Assembly: GCA_947632155.1 (NCBI GenBank)
Contig: CANROF010000001.1
Coordinates: 1 to 64,000 of the forward strand
Reading direction: 5' to 3'
Source of the DNA: an uncultured Oscillospiraceae bacterium
GTDB taxonomy: Bacteria > Bacillota > Clostridia > Oscillospirales > Oscillospiraceae
Length of the DNA: 64,000 bases
The notes beneath the pieces are model-generated. The model did not search any database, was not told where the DNA came from, and saw only the letters and a program-made list of their open reading frames with translations. The position numbers and the translations under genes were made by a program. This document shows positions 8,447-16,250 of the stretch, piece after piece (position 1 is the first letter of the stretch; every line of letters begins with the position of its first letter).

Positions 8447-8476
8447 CCCCGCGCCGCCTTTGGCGCGGGGATTTTC
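8447..8476 (+). terminator. Terminator of the hydrolase gene
   Basis: CCCCGCGCC pairs with GGCGCGGGG around a short loop, followed by ATTTTCC. Confidence 0.75.
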
Positions 8477-8533
8477 CATATTTACTATATTGTAACTTGA
8501 ATTAATCGTTGAAATGTGTTATAACACTTTATA

Positions 8534-8688
8534 CTAATCCCTAATCAAAAACTCCAATTCGCGACGGACTTTTTTGCGCCATGCTTCGTCAGACGGCTTG
8601 ACAATACATACAGTATTCTCTGCGCCGTCTTCCTCGCCTGACGCAAAAAATCCTCGCCGCTCGGTTGGCGTTTTTAATCAGGGATTAG
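8534..8688. mobile_element. MITE (TA-flanked), copy A, 155 bp
   Basis: The terminal inverted repeats are CTAATCCCTAATCAAAA at the left and TTTTAATCAGGGATTAG at the right, flanked by TA on both sides. There is no coding capacity. The interior contains a core ending TCCTCGCCGCTCGGT and an AATAC/GTATT mini-hairpin, shared with copies at 20492, 52489 and 56026. The TA target and short palindromic form fit an IS630/Tc1-type non-autonomous element, though no matching transposase is in the window. Confidence 0.85.
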
Positions 8689-8741
8689 TATTAAAACAAA
8701 CACGCAAAAGACCTGTCCCGATAAAAATGGAGGCGTCATAA

Positions 8742-9353
8742 GTGGGAAGGACGATTCTTTACATACTGATCGGCTATTTTTCCGGCGGGGTGCTGTTCGC
8801 CAATCTCTTCGGCGAGCTCTTCGGCGTCCGGGACCGCTACGCCGAGAGCGCCGACCGCAACCCCGGCACGGCCAACGCCTACACCTACGGCGGCTTCTGG
8901 TGCGGGACCCTGACGCTGATCTTTGAGCTTCAGAAGGGCGCGTTGCCGGTGTGGCTCTATGTCCGCGCGCTCCCGTCCCTCCACGGCTGGGGCGTGGCGC
9001 TGGTGATGGCGGCGCCGGTCATCGGCCATATATTCCCGGCGTTCCACGATTTCCGCGGCGGCAAGGGCATCGCCGCGACCTTCGGCAGTCTCCTGGGGCT
9101 GTTCCCCTACGTCCGGCCGGTCATCGTCTTTGCGGCGTCGTTTATTTTCCTCTCCGTCATCGTGAAAGTCTCGCCCCATTTTTACCGGACCATCGCGGCG
9201 TATGTGCTGGCGCTGGCGCTGCTCCTGCTGAGGAGGACGGCGCCCTGTGTGCTCATGGGCTTTCTGCTCGTCACCGCCGCCGTGTGCCTCCGGATGGCCA
9301 AGAGCACGGAAAAGCGGGAGAGCCTTGAGGTCAAGCTCCTATGGATGCGCTGA
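8742..9353 (+). CDS. plsY: Glycerol-3-phosphate acyltransferase PlsY
   Basis: A 203-residue integral membrane protein with five or so hydrophobic segments. It carries the PlsY motifs NPGTANAY (glycerol-phosphate loop; usually GSGNxGATN) and FRGGKGIAATFGSLLG. PlsY transfers the acyl group of acyl-phosphate to sn-glycerol-3-phosphate, the first step of phospholipid synthesis in most Gram-positives. GTG start with GGAGGCGT upstream. It overlaps the next gene by 13 nt, so lipid backbone synthesis and glycolipid synthesis are translationally linked here. The first motif deviates (SADRNPGTAN), so it may belong to a PlsY-like subfamily. Confidence 0.85.
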   Translation: MGRTILYILIGYFSGGVLFANLFGELFGVRDRYAESADRNPGTANAYTYGGFWCGTLTLIFELQKGALPVWLYVRALPSLHGWGVALVMAAPVIGHIFPAFHDFRGGKGIAATFGSLLGLFPYVRPVIVFAASFIFLSVIVKVSPHFYRTIAAYVLALALLLLRRTAPCVLMGFLLVTAAVCLRMAKSTEKRESLEVKLLWMR

Positions 9354-10456
9354 TTCTCTCCTGTGGGACAGGCGGCGGGCACAACTCCGCCGGCCGCGCC
9401 CTGGAGCAGGAGCTCCGGGCCCGGGGCCACTCCGTCGCTTTCCTGGACCCCTACACCCTGAGGGGCCCGCGGACCTCCGGGGCGGTGAACCGCGGGTACA
9501 TCTCCCTGGCCCAGCGGGCGCCCAGGGCCTTCGGGGCGCTCTACGGCCTGGGCGACGCGGTGCGCCGGCTCCCCGGCCGGTCGCCGGTCTACTACGTCAA
9601 CCGCCCCATGGCGTCCGTTTTGGAGCGCTATCTCGACGGGCACCCCTGCGACGTCATCTTCATGCCCCACCTCTTCCCGGCGGAGATGGTGACGAATTTG
9701 AAGGCCCGGGGCAGACACGTCCCGGACACCTTCTTCATCGCCACGGACTACACCTGCATCCCCTTTACCGAGGAGACGGACTGCGATATATACATTATCC
9801 CCGCCTCCACCCTCACCGGCGAGTTCGCCGGCCGGGGCATCCCCCGGGAACGCCTCCGGCCCCTGGGCATACCCGTGCGCCGGGAGTTCGTCTCCGGCGG
9901 GGACATGGCCTCCGCCCGGGCCGCCCTGGGCCTGGAGCAGGACAGGCTCCACATCTTAGTGGCCGGCGGCAGCATCGGCGCGGGGCACCTGGAGGACAGC
10001 GTCGCCGCGCTGACGGAGCGCTTCCCGGAGGCCCGGCTCACCGTGATCTGCGGCAACAACCGGGCGCTGTACGACAGGCTCCGGCGCGATTACGGCCCCA
10101 ACTGCGGCGCCATCGGCTACACCTCCCGGATGGCGGACTACATGCGCTCGTGCGACATCTTCATCTCCAAGCCCGGCGGGCTGTCCTCCAGCGAGGCCGC
10201 CGCCGTGGGCGCCGCCCTGGTCCACGTCACCCCCATCCCCGGGTGTGAGACGAAAAACATGGAGTTTTTCGCCTCCCGTGGCATGTGCGTCCCGGTGACG
10301 GACCCGAAAAATGAGCTTGCCGCCGCCTGCGAGAGCCTTTTTGACCCCGCCGCCCGCGCCGCCATGCGCGCCGCCCAGCGCTCCGCCCTCCCCCGCCTCC
10401 CCGCCGCCAAAATCGTGGACCTGGCGGAGAAAAGATTTGGAGAGAGGAACAAATAA
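9341..10456 (+). CDS. MGDG-synthase/UgtP-type glycosyltransferase
   Basis: A 371-residue GT28-type enzyme. The N-terminus MDALILSCGTGGGHNSAGRA is the acceptor-domain signature of monogalactosyldiacylglycerol synthases and the Bacillus diglucosyl-diacylglycerol synthase UgtP. The C-terminal domain has LVAGGSIGAGHL, a UDP-sugar site, and FISKPGGLSSSEAAAVGAAL, the nucleotide-ribose binding motif. It probably glycosylates diacylglycerol at the inner face of the membrane, giving glycolipids that can anchor lipoteichoic acid. The ATG lies inside the end of plsY (13-nt overlap). The sugar donor cannot be determined from sequence. Ends at the hairpin at 10479. Confidence 0.87.
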   Translation: MDALILSCGTGGGHNSAGRALEQELRARGHSVAFLDPYTLRGPRTSGAVNRGYISLAQRAPRAFGALYGLGDAVRRLPGRSPVYYVNRPMASVLERYLDGHPCDVIFMPHLFPAEMVTNLKARGRHVPDTFFIATDYTCIPFTEETDCDIYIIPASTLTGEFAGRGIPRERLRPLGIPVRREFVSGGDMASARAALGLEQDRLHILVAGGSIGAGHLEDSVAALTERFPEARLTVICGNNRALYDRLRRDYGPNCGAIGYTSRMADYMRSCDIFISKPGGLSSSEAAAVGAALVHVTPIPGCETKNMEFFASRGMCVPVTDPKNELAAACESLFDPAARAAMRAAQRSALPRLPAAKIVDLAEKRFGERNK

Positions 10457-10478
10457 TCCGCTTCGCCGTATGATAAAA

Positions 10479-10512
10479 CCATTCGCCGCGCAATGCAATG
10501 CGCGGCGAATGG
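10479..10512 (+). terminator. Terminator of the plsY-glycosyltransferase operon
   Basis: Near-perfect stem CCATTCGCCGCGCA/TGCGCGGCGAATGG with an AT-rich tail (CGTATTTCG). It also insulates the toxin promoter 43 bp further on. Confidence 0.7.
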
Positions 10513-10554
10513 CGTATTTCGTGTAAATAACGAATGAATCCGTGACGTTTTTTG

Positions 10555-10583
10555 TTGACATACGCCGCGTTTCATGATAACAT
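10555..10583 (+). promoter_or_regulatory. Promoter of the type I toxin mRNA
   Basis: TTGACA, 17-bp spacer, TAACAT. The predicted start gives a leader of about 130 nt before the toxin ATG, long for such a small gene. Confidence 0.7.
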
Positions 10584-10682
10584 TATGTCAACCGCGCCCG
10601 AGGGCATGCAAATGAGCGCGGCCGGGCAGTCTGCCCAGACGTCAGGCGGTGCGTTCCTCCGATATTCCGGAGGAAGCTTCTG

Positions 10683-10711
10683 GCCTCCTCCGTTTTTCAT
10701 GGGAGGAGGTG
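10683..10711 (+). promoter_or_regulatory. Hairpin sequestering the toxin Shine-Dalgarno
   Basis: CCTCCTCC at 10685-10692 is complementary to GGAGGAGG at 10702-10709, the toxin's Shine-Dalgarno sequence, with a 9-nt loop between. In a full-length transcript the ribosome site would be closed, as in other type I toxin mRNAs. Confidence 0.7.
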
Positions 10712-10721
10712 TTGTTTACGG

Positions 10722-10826
10722 ATGGTAACATACGAAGGTCTTTTTGCCTACACCATGGCAGTCGTGGCCGTTGCCACGCTGGTCGTCGTGATCTTGCAAT
10801 ACATCCATAAAAACAACAAGAAGTAA
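10722..10826 (+). CDS. Type I toxin, holin-like small membrane peptide (34 aa)
   Basis: A 34-residue peptide starting MVTYEGLFAYTMAVVAVATL, with one hydrophobic helix and a basic tail (HKNNKK). The opening MVTYE-LFAYT and overall shape match the 'putative holin-like toxin' peptides of Firmicutes, which are type I toxins that insert in the membrane. The RBS GGAGGAGGTG is strong but paired in a hairpin. The last codons overlap a convergent antisense RNA. The gene is too short for default gene callers. Confidence 0.85.
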   Translation: MVTYEGLFAYTMAVVAVATLVVVILQYIHKNNKK

Positions 10827-10907
10827 CCGCCACACTCTTCCACGCGCGCGGTTACTTCTTGTAACCATATCGTGAGGAACCACCGTCTAACGGCAGGCTC
10901 CCCCTGT
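10808..10907 (-). ncRNA. Antisense antitoxin RNA (predicted)
   Basis: The minus-strand promoter at 10914-10942 should start an RNA near 10907. It runs through a perfect 13-bp hairpin (AAGAAGTAACCGC/GCGGTTACTTCTT, 10818-10860) and then GTTGTTTTTA, a terminator. The RNA, about 100 nt, is complementary to the last three codons, stop and 3' untranslated region of the toxin mRNA. This tail-to-tail arrangement is that of TxpA/RatA-type systems. The same hairpin can also end the toxin transcript. Confidence 0.75.
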
Positions 10908-10913
10908 GCCCTC

Positions 10914-10942
10914 ATTATAACAAATTCCCGCCGCGCTGTCAA
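10914..10942 (-). promoter_or_regulatory. Consensus promoter of the antitoxin RNA
   Basis: Minus strand: TTGACA, exactly 17 bp, TATAAT: a perfect sigma-A consensus, stronger than the toxin promoter. The -35 box lies in the loop and stem of the hairpin at 10928-10951. Confidence 0.85.
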
Positions 10943-10951
10943 GCGCGGCGG
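10928..10951 (-). terminator. murC terminator hairpin, overlapping the antitoxin promoter
   Basis: CCGCCGCGCT pairs with AGCGCGGCGG around a 4-nt loop, about 30 nt after the murC stop, followed on the minus strand by GAATTTGTT. The antitoxin -35 hexamer is embedded in it. Confidence 0.6.
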
Positions 10952-10981
10952 ATCGTTTTTTCTGTTTGTCCCCGTCACGCT

Positions 10982-12364
10982 CTACTTTTTCTCCACCAGC
11001 TCGTCGCATATCGTGTAGATATTCCCCGCGCCCACGGTGAGGATGATGTCGCCGGGGGCGGCGTCGCGGCGCAGGTGCTCCGTGAGCTCCGTGAAGGTGG
11101 GGCAGAAGACGGCGCCGGGGACCTGGGCCGCCAGGTCGGCGGAGGAGATGCCAATGGTATTTGTCTCCCGGGCGGCGTAGATCTCCGCCAGGTACACCTT
11201 ATCGGCCCGCTTGAGCTGGGCGACGAAATCGTCAAACAGGGCCTTTGTCCTGGAGTAGGTGTGGGGCTGGAAGGCCAGGATCACCCGGCCGGAGCTTATC
11301 TGGCGCACGGTGTCCAGCAGGACCTTCAGCTCCCCGGGGTGGTGGGAGTAGTCGTCGTAGACCCTGGCGCCGTTGACCTCGCCCTTGTACTCAAAGCGCC
11401 GCACGGCGCCGCGGAAGGCCTCCAGCCCCCGGGCGACGGCCTCGCCGGGCACGCCCAGGACGATGGCCGCGGCGGCGGCGGCCAGGGCGTTTTTCACGTT
11501 GTGCAGCCCCGGGACGTTGAGCCTTACATGGCAGTAGGTCTTCATCTTGTAGACCACGTCGAACTCGCTGACGCCGCCCTTCCAGTCGATGTTCTTCGCC
11601 CGGATGTCGGCGTCGGGGGAGAGGCCGAAGGTGACGATCCTCCGGCGCACGCCGTCCACGGCGTCCATGGTGTTCCTGTCGTCCAGGTTTACGACGACGG
11701 TGCCGGTGTAGCTGGGGACCAGGTTGGCGAAAGCCCGGAAGGACTTTTTCACGTCCTCCAAGTCCTTGAAGAAGTCCAGGTGGTCCGCCTCAATGTCCAA
11801 GATCACCGCCACGGTGGGGGAAAAGCTCAGGAAGGAGTTATAATACTCGCAGGATTCCAGCACGATGGTGTCCCCCCGGCCCACCCGGTAGCCCGCGTGC
11901 AGCAGCGGCAGCGTGCCGCCGATCATCACCGTGGGGTCGCATTTCGCGGCCATGAGGATGTGGGTACACATGGACGTGGTGGTGGTCTTCCCGTGGGTGC
12001 CGGAGATGCAGAGCGCGTTTTTGTAGTGGCGCATGATGCACCCCCAGGCCTCCGCCCGCTCAAAAACGGGGATGCCGTTGTCCCGGGCGTACTCCACCTC
12101 GGGGTTGTCGTCCCTGGCGGCGGCGGTGCGGATGACGTAGGCCGCGCCCAGCACGTTCTCCCCGGCGTGGCCGATGTGTACGGTGATGCCCTGGGCCATG
12201 AGGTCCCGGACCGCCGCGCTGTCCGACTGGTCCGAGCCCGTGACGGGAATCCCCCGGTCGTGGAGGACCTTGGCCAGAGGCGACATGGATACGCCGCCGA
12301 TTCCTATTAAATGGCAATGCTTCTTTGCCTCGATCAATCCTTCAAGCTCGGAAATTCTGTCCAT
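10982..12364 (-). CDS. murC: UDP-N-acetylmuramate--L-alanine ligase
   Basis: A 460-residue cytoplasmic Mur ligase that adds L-alanine to UDP-MurNAc using ATP. The N-terminal domain has HLIGIGGVSMSPLAKVL (UDP-binding glycine loop). The central ATP site is SGTHGKTTTTS (about residues 121-131), and LDIEADHLDFFKD is a MurC signature. The C-terminal domain has YDDYSHHPGELK and FQPHTYSRTKAL. Length is normal. It is transcribed alone from the promoter at 12412 and reads toward the toxin locus. Confidence 0.97.
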   Translation of the reverse strand: MDRISELEGLIEAKKHCHLIGIGGVSMSPLAKVLHDRGIPVTGSDQSDSAAVRDLMAQGITVHIGHAGENVLGAAYVIRTAAARDDNPEVEYARDNGIPVFERAEAWGCIMRHYKNALCISGTHGKTTTTSMCTHILMAAKCDPTVMIGGTLPLLHAGYRVGRGDTIVLESCEYYNSFLSFSPTVAVILDIEADHLDFFKDLEDVKKSFRAFANLVPSYTGTVVVNLDDRNTMDAVDGVRRRIVTFGLSPDADIRAKNIDWKGGVSEFDVVYKMKTYCHVRLNVPGLHNVKNALAAAAAAIVLGVPGEAVARGLEAFRGAVRRFEYKGEVNGARVYDDYSHHPGELKVLLDTVRQISSGRVILAFQPHTYSRTKALFDDFVAQLKRADKVYLAEIYAARETNTIGISSADLAAQVPGAVFCPTFTELTEHLRRDAAPGDIILTVGAGNIYTICDELVEKK

Positions 12365-12411
12365 AACCGCTCCGATTACTCCGTATTTTATTGAAATTCA
12401 CACTTCATAAG

Positions 12412-12440
12412 ATTATAATACTTTCTGCGGAAGAATACAA
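12412..12440 (-). promoter_or_regulatory. Promoter of murC
   Basis: Minus strand: TTGTAT, 17-bp spacer, TATAAT, 47 bp before the murC ATG. Confidence 0.7.
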
Positions 12441-12489
12441 CTGCTTTTTCCTCCTTTGGGTCAAAAATATATGTCAGGAGGCGACAGGA

Positions 12490-13668
12490 TTGCCGGTTTC
12501 TCCCAAAATAGCGCCATTTGCGGCGGAAATACTTCAAAAATTAGAGGCCGCCGGCTATGCCGCCTTCGCCGTGGGCGGCTGCGTGCGCGATCTGCTCATG
12601 GGCCGGGAGCCCCACGACTGGGACGCGGCGACCTCCGCCGGGGACGGCGAGATCGCGGCCCTCTTCCCCCGGACCGTCCCCACCGGGGTGAAATACGGCA
12701 CCGTCACGGTGCTGACGGAGGGCGGGGCCGTGGAGGTCACCACCTTCCGCCGGGACGGGGAGTACCGGGACGGCCGGCGGCCCCGGAGCGTGGCGTTCAC
12801 CGGGAGCCTCCGGGAGGACCTGGAGCGCCGGGACTTCACGGTCAACGCCATGGCCATGGACGTCCGGGGCCGTATCACCGACCTCTTCGGCGGCCGGGAG
12901 GACCTGGAGCGCCGCGTCATCCGCTGCGTCGGCGACCCGGAGCGGCGCTTTGCCGAGGACGCCCTGAGAATGCTCCGGGCCGTGCGGTTTGAGGCGCAGC
13001 TCGGATTCGAGATCGAGCCGGGGACCCTGGCGGCCATAAAAAAGCTCTCCGGTACGGCGGACAAGCTCTCCCCCCAGCGCGTGCGCGGGGAGCTTACAAG
13101 GACGCTCCTGTCCCCCCGGCCGGAGTACGCGGGGCGCATGGCGGAGTACGGGCTGCTGAGCCGCTTTTTGTCCGGCGGCGCCGGGTCCGTCCCCTGGGAG
13201 CGTCTGCGGGAGGCGCCGGAGGAGCTCCGGGAGCCGGTCTTCGCCCTTTTGTGCCGGAGCTTCGGCCTGGCGCCCTCCGCCGGGGAGCTCCTGCGGGCCC
13301 TCCGCGCCCCGGCAAAGACATGCCGGGAGGCCGAGGGGGCCGAGGCCCTGGCGGCGGAGCTCTCGCCCTCCCCCGCCGCGCTGCGCGGGCTTTTCTGCTT
13401 AAATCCCGAGTCCCAGGTCCTCATCGCCGCCGGCGCCGCCGGGTTTTACGCCGCGGCCCGGGCGGAGGCGGAGCGCCGCCAATATGTGACGGTCCCGGAG
13501 CTGGCCGTCACCGGCCGCGACCTCCAGGCCGCCGGCCTCACCGGCCCGCAAATCTCCTCCACCCTCCGCTCCCTGGCCCTGGCCGCCACCGCCGGAGACG
13601 TGGAAAACACCCGCGAGGCCCTGATGCGCCGCCTGTCCGTCCCCCGCCCGCAAGGGCCGTTGCGGTAA
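12490..13668 (+). CDS. cca: CCA tRNA nucleotidyltransferase (polyA polymerase family)
   Basis: About 392 residues. The nucleotidyltransferase head has AFAVGGCVRDLLMGREPHDW followed by DAATSA (GG-x(n)-DxD metal site near residues 29-45), then DLERRDFTVNAMAMDVRGR and a RFAEDALRMLRAVRFEAQLG motif, the class II CCA-adding fingerprint. The C-terminal part is less conserved and lacks a recognisable HD domain. It adds or repairs the 3' CCA of tRNAs. The start is TTG at 12490 with AGGAGG 9 nt upstream; the frame is open to 12391 but without an RBS. Divergent from murC, convergent with pepF. Confidence 0.9.
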   Translation: MPVSPKIAPFAAEILQKLEAAGYAAFAVGGCVRDLLMGREPHDWDAATSAGDGEIAALFPRTVPTGVKYGTVTVLTEGGAVEVTTFRRDGEYRDGRRPRSVAFTGSLREDLERRDFTVNAMAMDVRGRITDLFGGREDLERRVIRCVGDPERRFAEDALRMLRAVRFEAQLGFEIEPGTLAAIKKLSGTADKLSPQRVRGELTRTLLSPRPEYAGRMAEYGLLSRFLSGGAGSVPWERLREAPEELREPVFALLCRSFGLAPSAGELLRALRAPAKTCREAEGAEALAAELSPSPAALRGLFCLNPESQVLIAAGAAGFYAAARAEAERRQYVTVPELAVTGRDLQAAGLTGPQISSTLRSLALAATAGDVENTREALMRRLSVPRPQGPLR

Positions 13669-13776
13669 ACGAAAGCCGGCCTGCCCAGACGTGCGGCCCG
13701 GCCCTCCGACCTGCGCTCTCTGATTTCGCGCACGTCCAAATAAACCAACGTACTTTTTGCGCTCACCACACAAAAC

Positions 13777-13807
13777 GACCCCCGCCGCGCTCCGCGCGGC
13801 GGGGGTC
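13777..13807. terminator. GC-rich hairpin after cca
   Basis: GACCCCCGCCGCG pairs with CGCGGCGGGGGTC, then CAGTTTGTC. It may terminate cca and lies immediately before repeat copy 2. Confidence 0.5.
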
Positions 13808-13810
13808 AGT

Positions 13811-14012
13811 TTGTCAAAAAACTCAAATTCAATATTTTTTCCGGCGACATGCGCGTCGGAAAAAATACCTTTTGTTTTGCGGAGTGTGCGGCCCTCCGGG
13901 CCGTGCGCGCAGCAAAACAGCAGGGAAATTTTTTCTGAATTCCGCAGAATTCAGAAAAATTTCCCGCACGTTCCCCTTGTCGAAAAAGCCCGTCAGGGCT
14001 TTTTCGACAGGC
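13811..14012 (-). repeat. Four-hairpin dispersed repeat (family 1), copy 2
   Basis: Minus-strand order: stem i TCGAAAAAGCCCTGACGGGCTTTTTCGA; stem ii GGGAAATTTTTCTGAATT with complement; stem iii TGTTTTGC/GCAAAACA around a GGCCC inner stem; stem iv TTTTTTCCG/CGGAAAAAA with an ACATGCG loop. The linkers CGCACGTTCCCC, CAGCAGGGA and TCAAATTCAATA are shared with the other copies. It lies downstream of pepF in the same orientation, separated from it by a MITE. Confidence 0.93.
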
Positions 14013-14080
14013 TGAAAGGGCGGTATGGCGCGGCCATACTGCCCTTGGGGGTTGACGCGGGAGCTTCGGTCACTCTAATA

Positions 14081-14244
14081 CTATTCTCCAATAAAAAGTA
14101 GACTTTTTATTGGAGAAGCGCCGCTAAACGCGTCGCTCTTTTTGGCGGCAAAGCCGCCAAAAAGACGTCTCATATGATCTCCTACGCGCTTCACGCTATA
14201 AAAAGCAGACATTTTTCAAATGTCTACTTTTTAAAGGAGATCAG
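14081..14244. mobile_element. MITE variant F, inserted at the 3' end of pepF
   Basis: Imperfect terminal inverted repeats (CTATTCTCCAATAAAAAGTAGAC at the left, CTGATCTCCTTTAAAAAGTAGAC read from the right end) flanked by TA. It is 164 bp, like the other MITEs, with internal palindromes (GGCGGCAAAGCCGCC), but a different core. The right end lies in the last codons of pepF, whose TGA is formed by the element's terminal CTGATC. Confidence 0.6.
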
Positions 14245-16043
14245 TATAAAAGCGACTCCATCTCCCCTATGAGCTCGCCGAAGAGGGCGAGGGCGGCGTT
14301 TACGGGCTCGGGGGTGCTCATGTCCACGCCGGCGATCTTTAAAAGCGACACCGGGTCTGTGGAGCAGCCGCCGGAGAGGAATTTCAGGTAGTCCCGGACG
14401 GCCTCCTCCCCGCCCTGGCGGATGCGCCGGGACAGTGCCATGGCCGCGGAAAAGCCCGTGGCGTACTGGTAGACGTAGAACCGGCGGTAAAAATGGGGGA
14501 TGCGGGCCCACTCCGTCTCGATGCCCGGGTCCAGAACGACCTCCGGGCCGTAATACGCCCGGTTGAGCTCCAGGTAGATGTCGCACAGCGTTCTGGCGGT
14601 CAGGCTCTCCCCCGCCTCGGCCAGGGTGTGGATCTTGAGCTCGAACTCGGCGAACATGGCCTGGCGGTAGAGGGTGGTGCGGAACTGCTCCAGGAAGTAG
14701 TTTATCAGCACCGCCCGCTCCGTCTTGCTCCGGGTCCGGTCCAGCAGGTGGTACATCAGCAGCGCCTCGTTGCAGGTGGAGGCCACCTCCGCCACGAAGA
14801 GGACGTAGCCGGAATCCACCGGCGGCTGGTTTTTGGCGCTGAGCCAGGAGTGCATGGCGTGGCCCATCTCGTGGGCCAGGGTGAAGGCGCTGTCCAGGTC
14901 GTTGTTGTAGTTGAGCAGCACAAAGGGGTGGACCCGGCAGCCGGAGGAATAGGCGCCGGAGCGCTTTCCGGCGTTTTCGTATATGTCCATCCAGCGCTGG
15001 GTGAAGGCCGACTCCAGCACCCGGCAGTACTCCGGGCCGTAGACCCGGGCGGCCTCCAGCACGTACTCCCGGGCCTCCTCAAAGGGCACCGCCCGGTCCG
15101 CCTCCGGCGCCATGGGGGCGTAGACATCGTACATGTGCAGCTCCGAAAGGCCCATGGCCCTTTTCCGGAGGGCCATATAGCGGTGCATTTTGTCAAGATT
15201 ATCGTGAACGGAGCTCAAAAGGTTGTGGTATACGCTCTGCGGTATCTCGTTGGGCTCCAGCGCGGCCTGGAGAGCCGTGCCGTAGCCCCGGGCCCTGGCG
15301 GTAAAGACGTTTTTCTGGACCTCAACGTTGAGCATGGCCGCAAGGCCGTTCCGGAGGCCGCCGTACACGCCGTAGAGGGCGTTGAAGGCGCTCCGGCGGA
15401 GGGCCCTATCCGGGCTCGCCATCAGGGAGACATAGGACCCGTTGGTGACGCGGTGCTCCGCGCCGCCGCTGTCCACGGCGGCGGGGAATTTGAGGTCCGC
15501 GTTGGTGAGGGCGGTGAAGATCTCCGACGCCCCGCGGGAGACTTGTCCGAAGCCGGCCATCAGCTTCTCCTCCGCCGCGCTCAGGGTGTGCTCCCGGCCA
15601 AGGCGGGCGCGGGTCAGATAGCGGCGGTATTTTTCAAGTCCCGGCTCCTCCCGGTAAAAGCGCTCCAGCGTCTCGTCGCTTATCGCGCCCAGCTCCGGGC
15701 GCTCAAAGGACGCGGCGGCGGAGAGCCGCGTAAGGAAGCTCCTGATTCGGCCCTGCATGGCCTGGTGGTCGGGGTCGGCGGTGTCCTCGTCGTGGCGGAG
15801 CATGGCGTAGGAGGCGACGGGGTCCAGCTCCAGCTCCACCCGCTCGGACAGCTCCAAATATTCCAAAAGCGTCCCCGCCGACTCCCCCAGCCGCCCGCGG
15901 TAGGCCGTCACCTTCTCCGGCAGGTCCCCCAGCGCCTCAAAGGCCGCGCTCCAGGCGCCGTCGTCCGGGAATAAGTCCTCTATGCTCCAGCACGAGGCGG
16001 GGTCGCGCTCTTTCCTGGTGATGGTTTCGTTTTTCGCCGGCAT
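14241..16043 (-). CDS. pepF: Oligoendopeptidase F (M3B metallopeptidase)
   Basis: A 600-residue cytosolic zinc peptidase that cleaves short peptides of roughly 7-17 residues. The zinc site is HEMGH at about residues 391-395, preceded by DLDSAFTLA, with the third ligand expected in the downstream EVASTCNEALL segment. Length and C-terminal motifs (GYVLFVAEVAST, HFYRRFYVYQYATGFSAA) are typical of PepF. The start ATG was chosen because it follows GGAGG by 8 nt; an open extension upstream would overlap the promoter. The last codons and the TGA lie in a MITE terminus, so the native C-terminus may have been replaced. Confidence 0.93.
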   Translation of the reverse strand: MPAKNETITRKERDPASCWSIEDLFPDDGAWSAAFEALGDLPEKVTAYRGRLGESAGTLLEYLELSERVELELDPVASYAMLRHDEDTADPDHQAMQGRIRSFLTRLSAAASFERPELGAISDETLERFYREEPGLEKYRRYLTRARLGREHTLSAAEEKLMAGFGQVSRGASEIFTALTNADLKFPAAVDSGGAEHRVTNGSYVSLMASPDRALRRSAFNALYGVYGGLRNGLAAMLNVEVQKNVFTARARGYGTALQAALEPNEIPQSVYHNLLSSVHDNLDKMHRYMALRKRAMGLSELHMYDVYAPMAPEADRAVPFEEAREYVLEAARVYGPEYCRVLESAFTQRWMDIYENAGKRSGAYSSGCRVHPFVLLNYNNDLDSAFTLAHEMGHAMHSWLSAKNQPPVDSGYVLFVAEVASTCNEALLMYHLLDRTRSKTERAVLINYFLEQFRTTLYRQAMFAEFELKIHTLAEAGESLTARTLCDIYLELNRAYYGPEVVLDPGIETEWARIPHFYRRFYVYQYATGFSAAMALSRRIRQGGEEAVRDYLKFLSGGCSTDPVSLLKIAGVDMSTPEPVNAALALFGELIGEMESLLY

Positions 16044-16077
16044 TTTTCTATCCTCCGTCATAAATAAAAGTAATACA

Positions 16078-16105
16078 ATCATACCATATTTTCTCACATT
16101 GGCAA
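16078..16105 (-). promoter_or_regulatory. Promoter of pepF
   Basis: Minus strand: TTGCCA, 16-bp spacer, TATGAT, 35 bp before the pepF ATG. Confidence 0.6.
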
Positions 16106-16156
16106 GCGTTTCGCCAAAAATTGCATAGACGGGCGGCCCGGCGCGGAAGCCGCTTA

Positions 16157-16185
16157 TTGACAATTCCCGGGTCCTATGGTATAAT
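16157..16185 (+). promoter_or_regulatory. Promoter of the LytTR regulator gene
   Basis: TTGACA, 17-bp spacer, TATAAT: full sigma-A consensus, 65 bp before the GTG start. Confidence 0.8.
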
Positions 16186-16250
16186 TTATATGTTCATAAG
16201 CAACGCCGCGGGCAAATACTGCGGCGCTTTGGTTTTTTGGAGGTGGGCTC

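Noticed and set aside
10748..10978. 76-codon minus-strand frame over the toxin locus
   Set aside because: It crosses the antitoxin terminator and promoter and lacks an RBS. The region is better explained as an antisense RNA.
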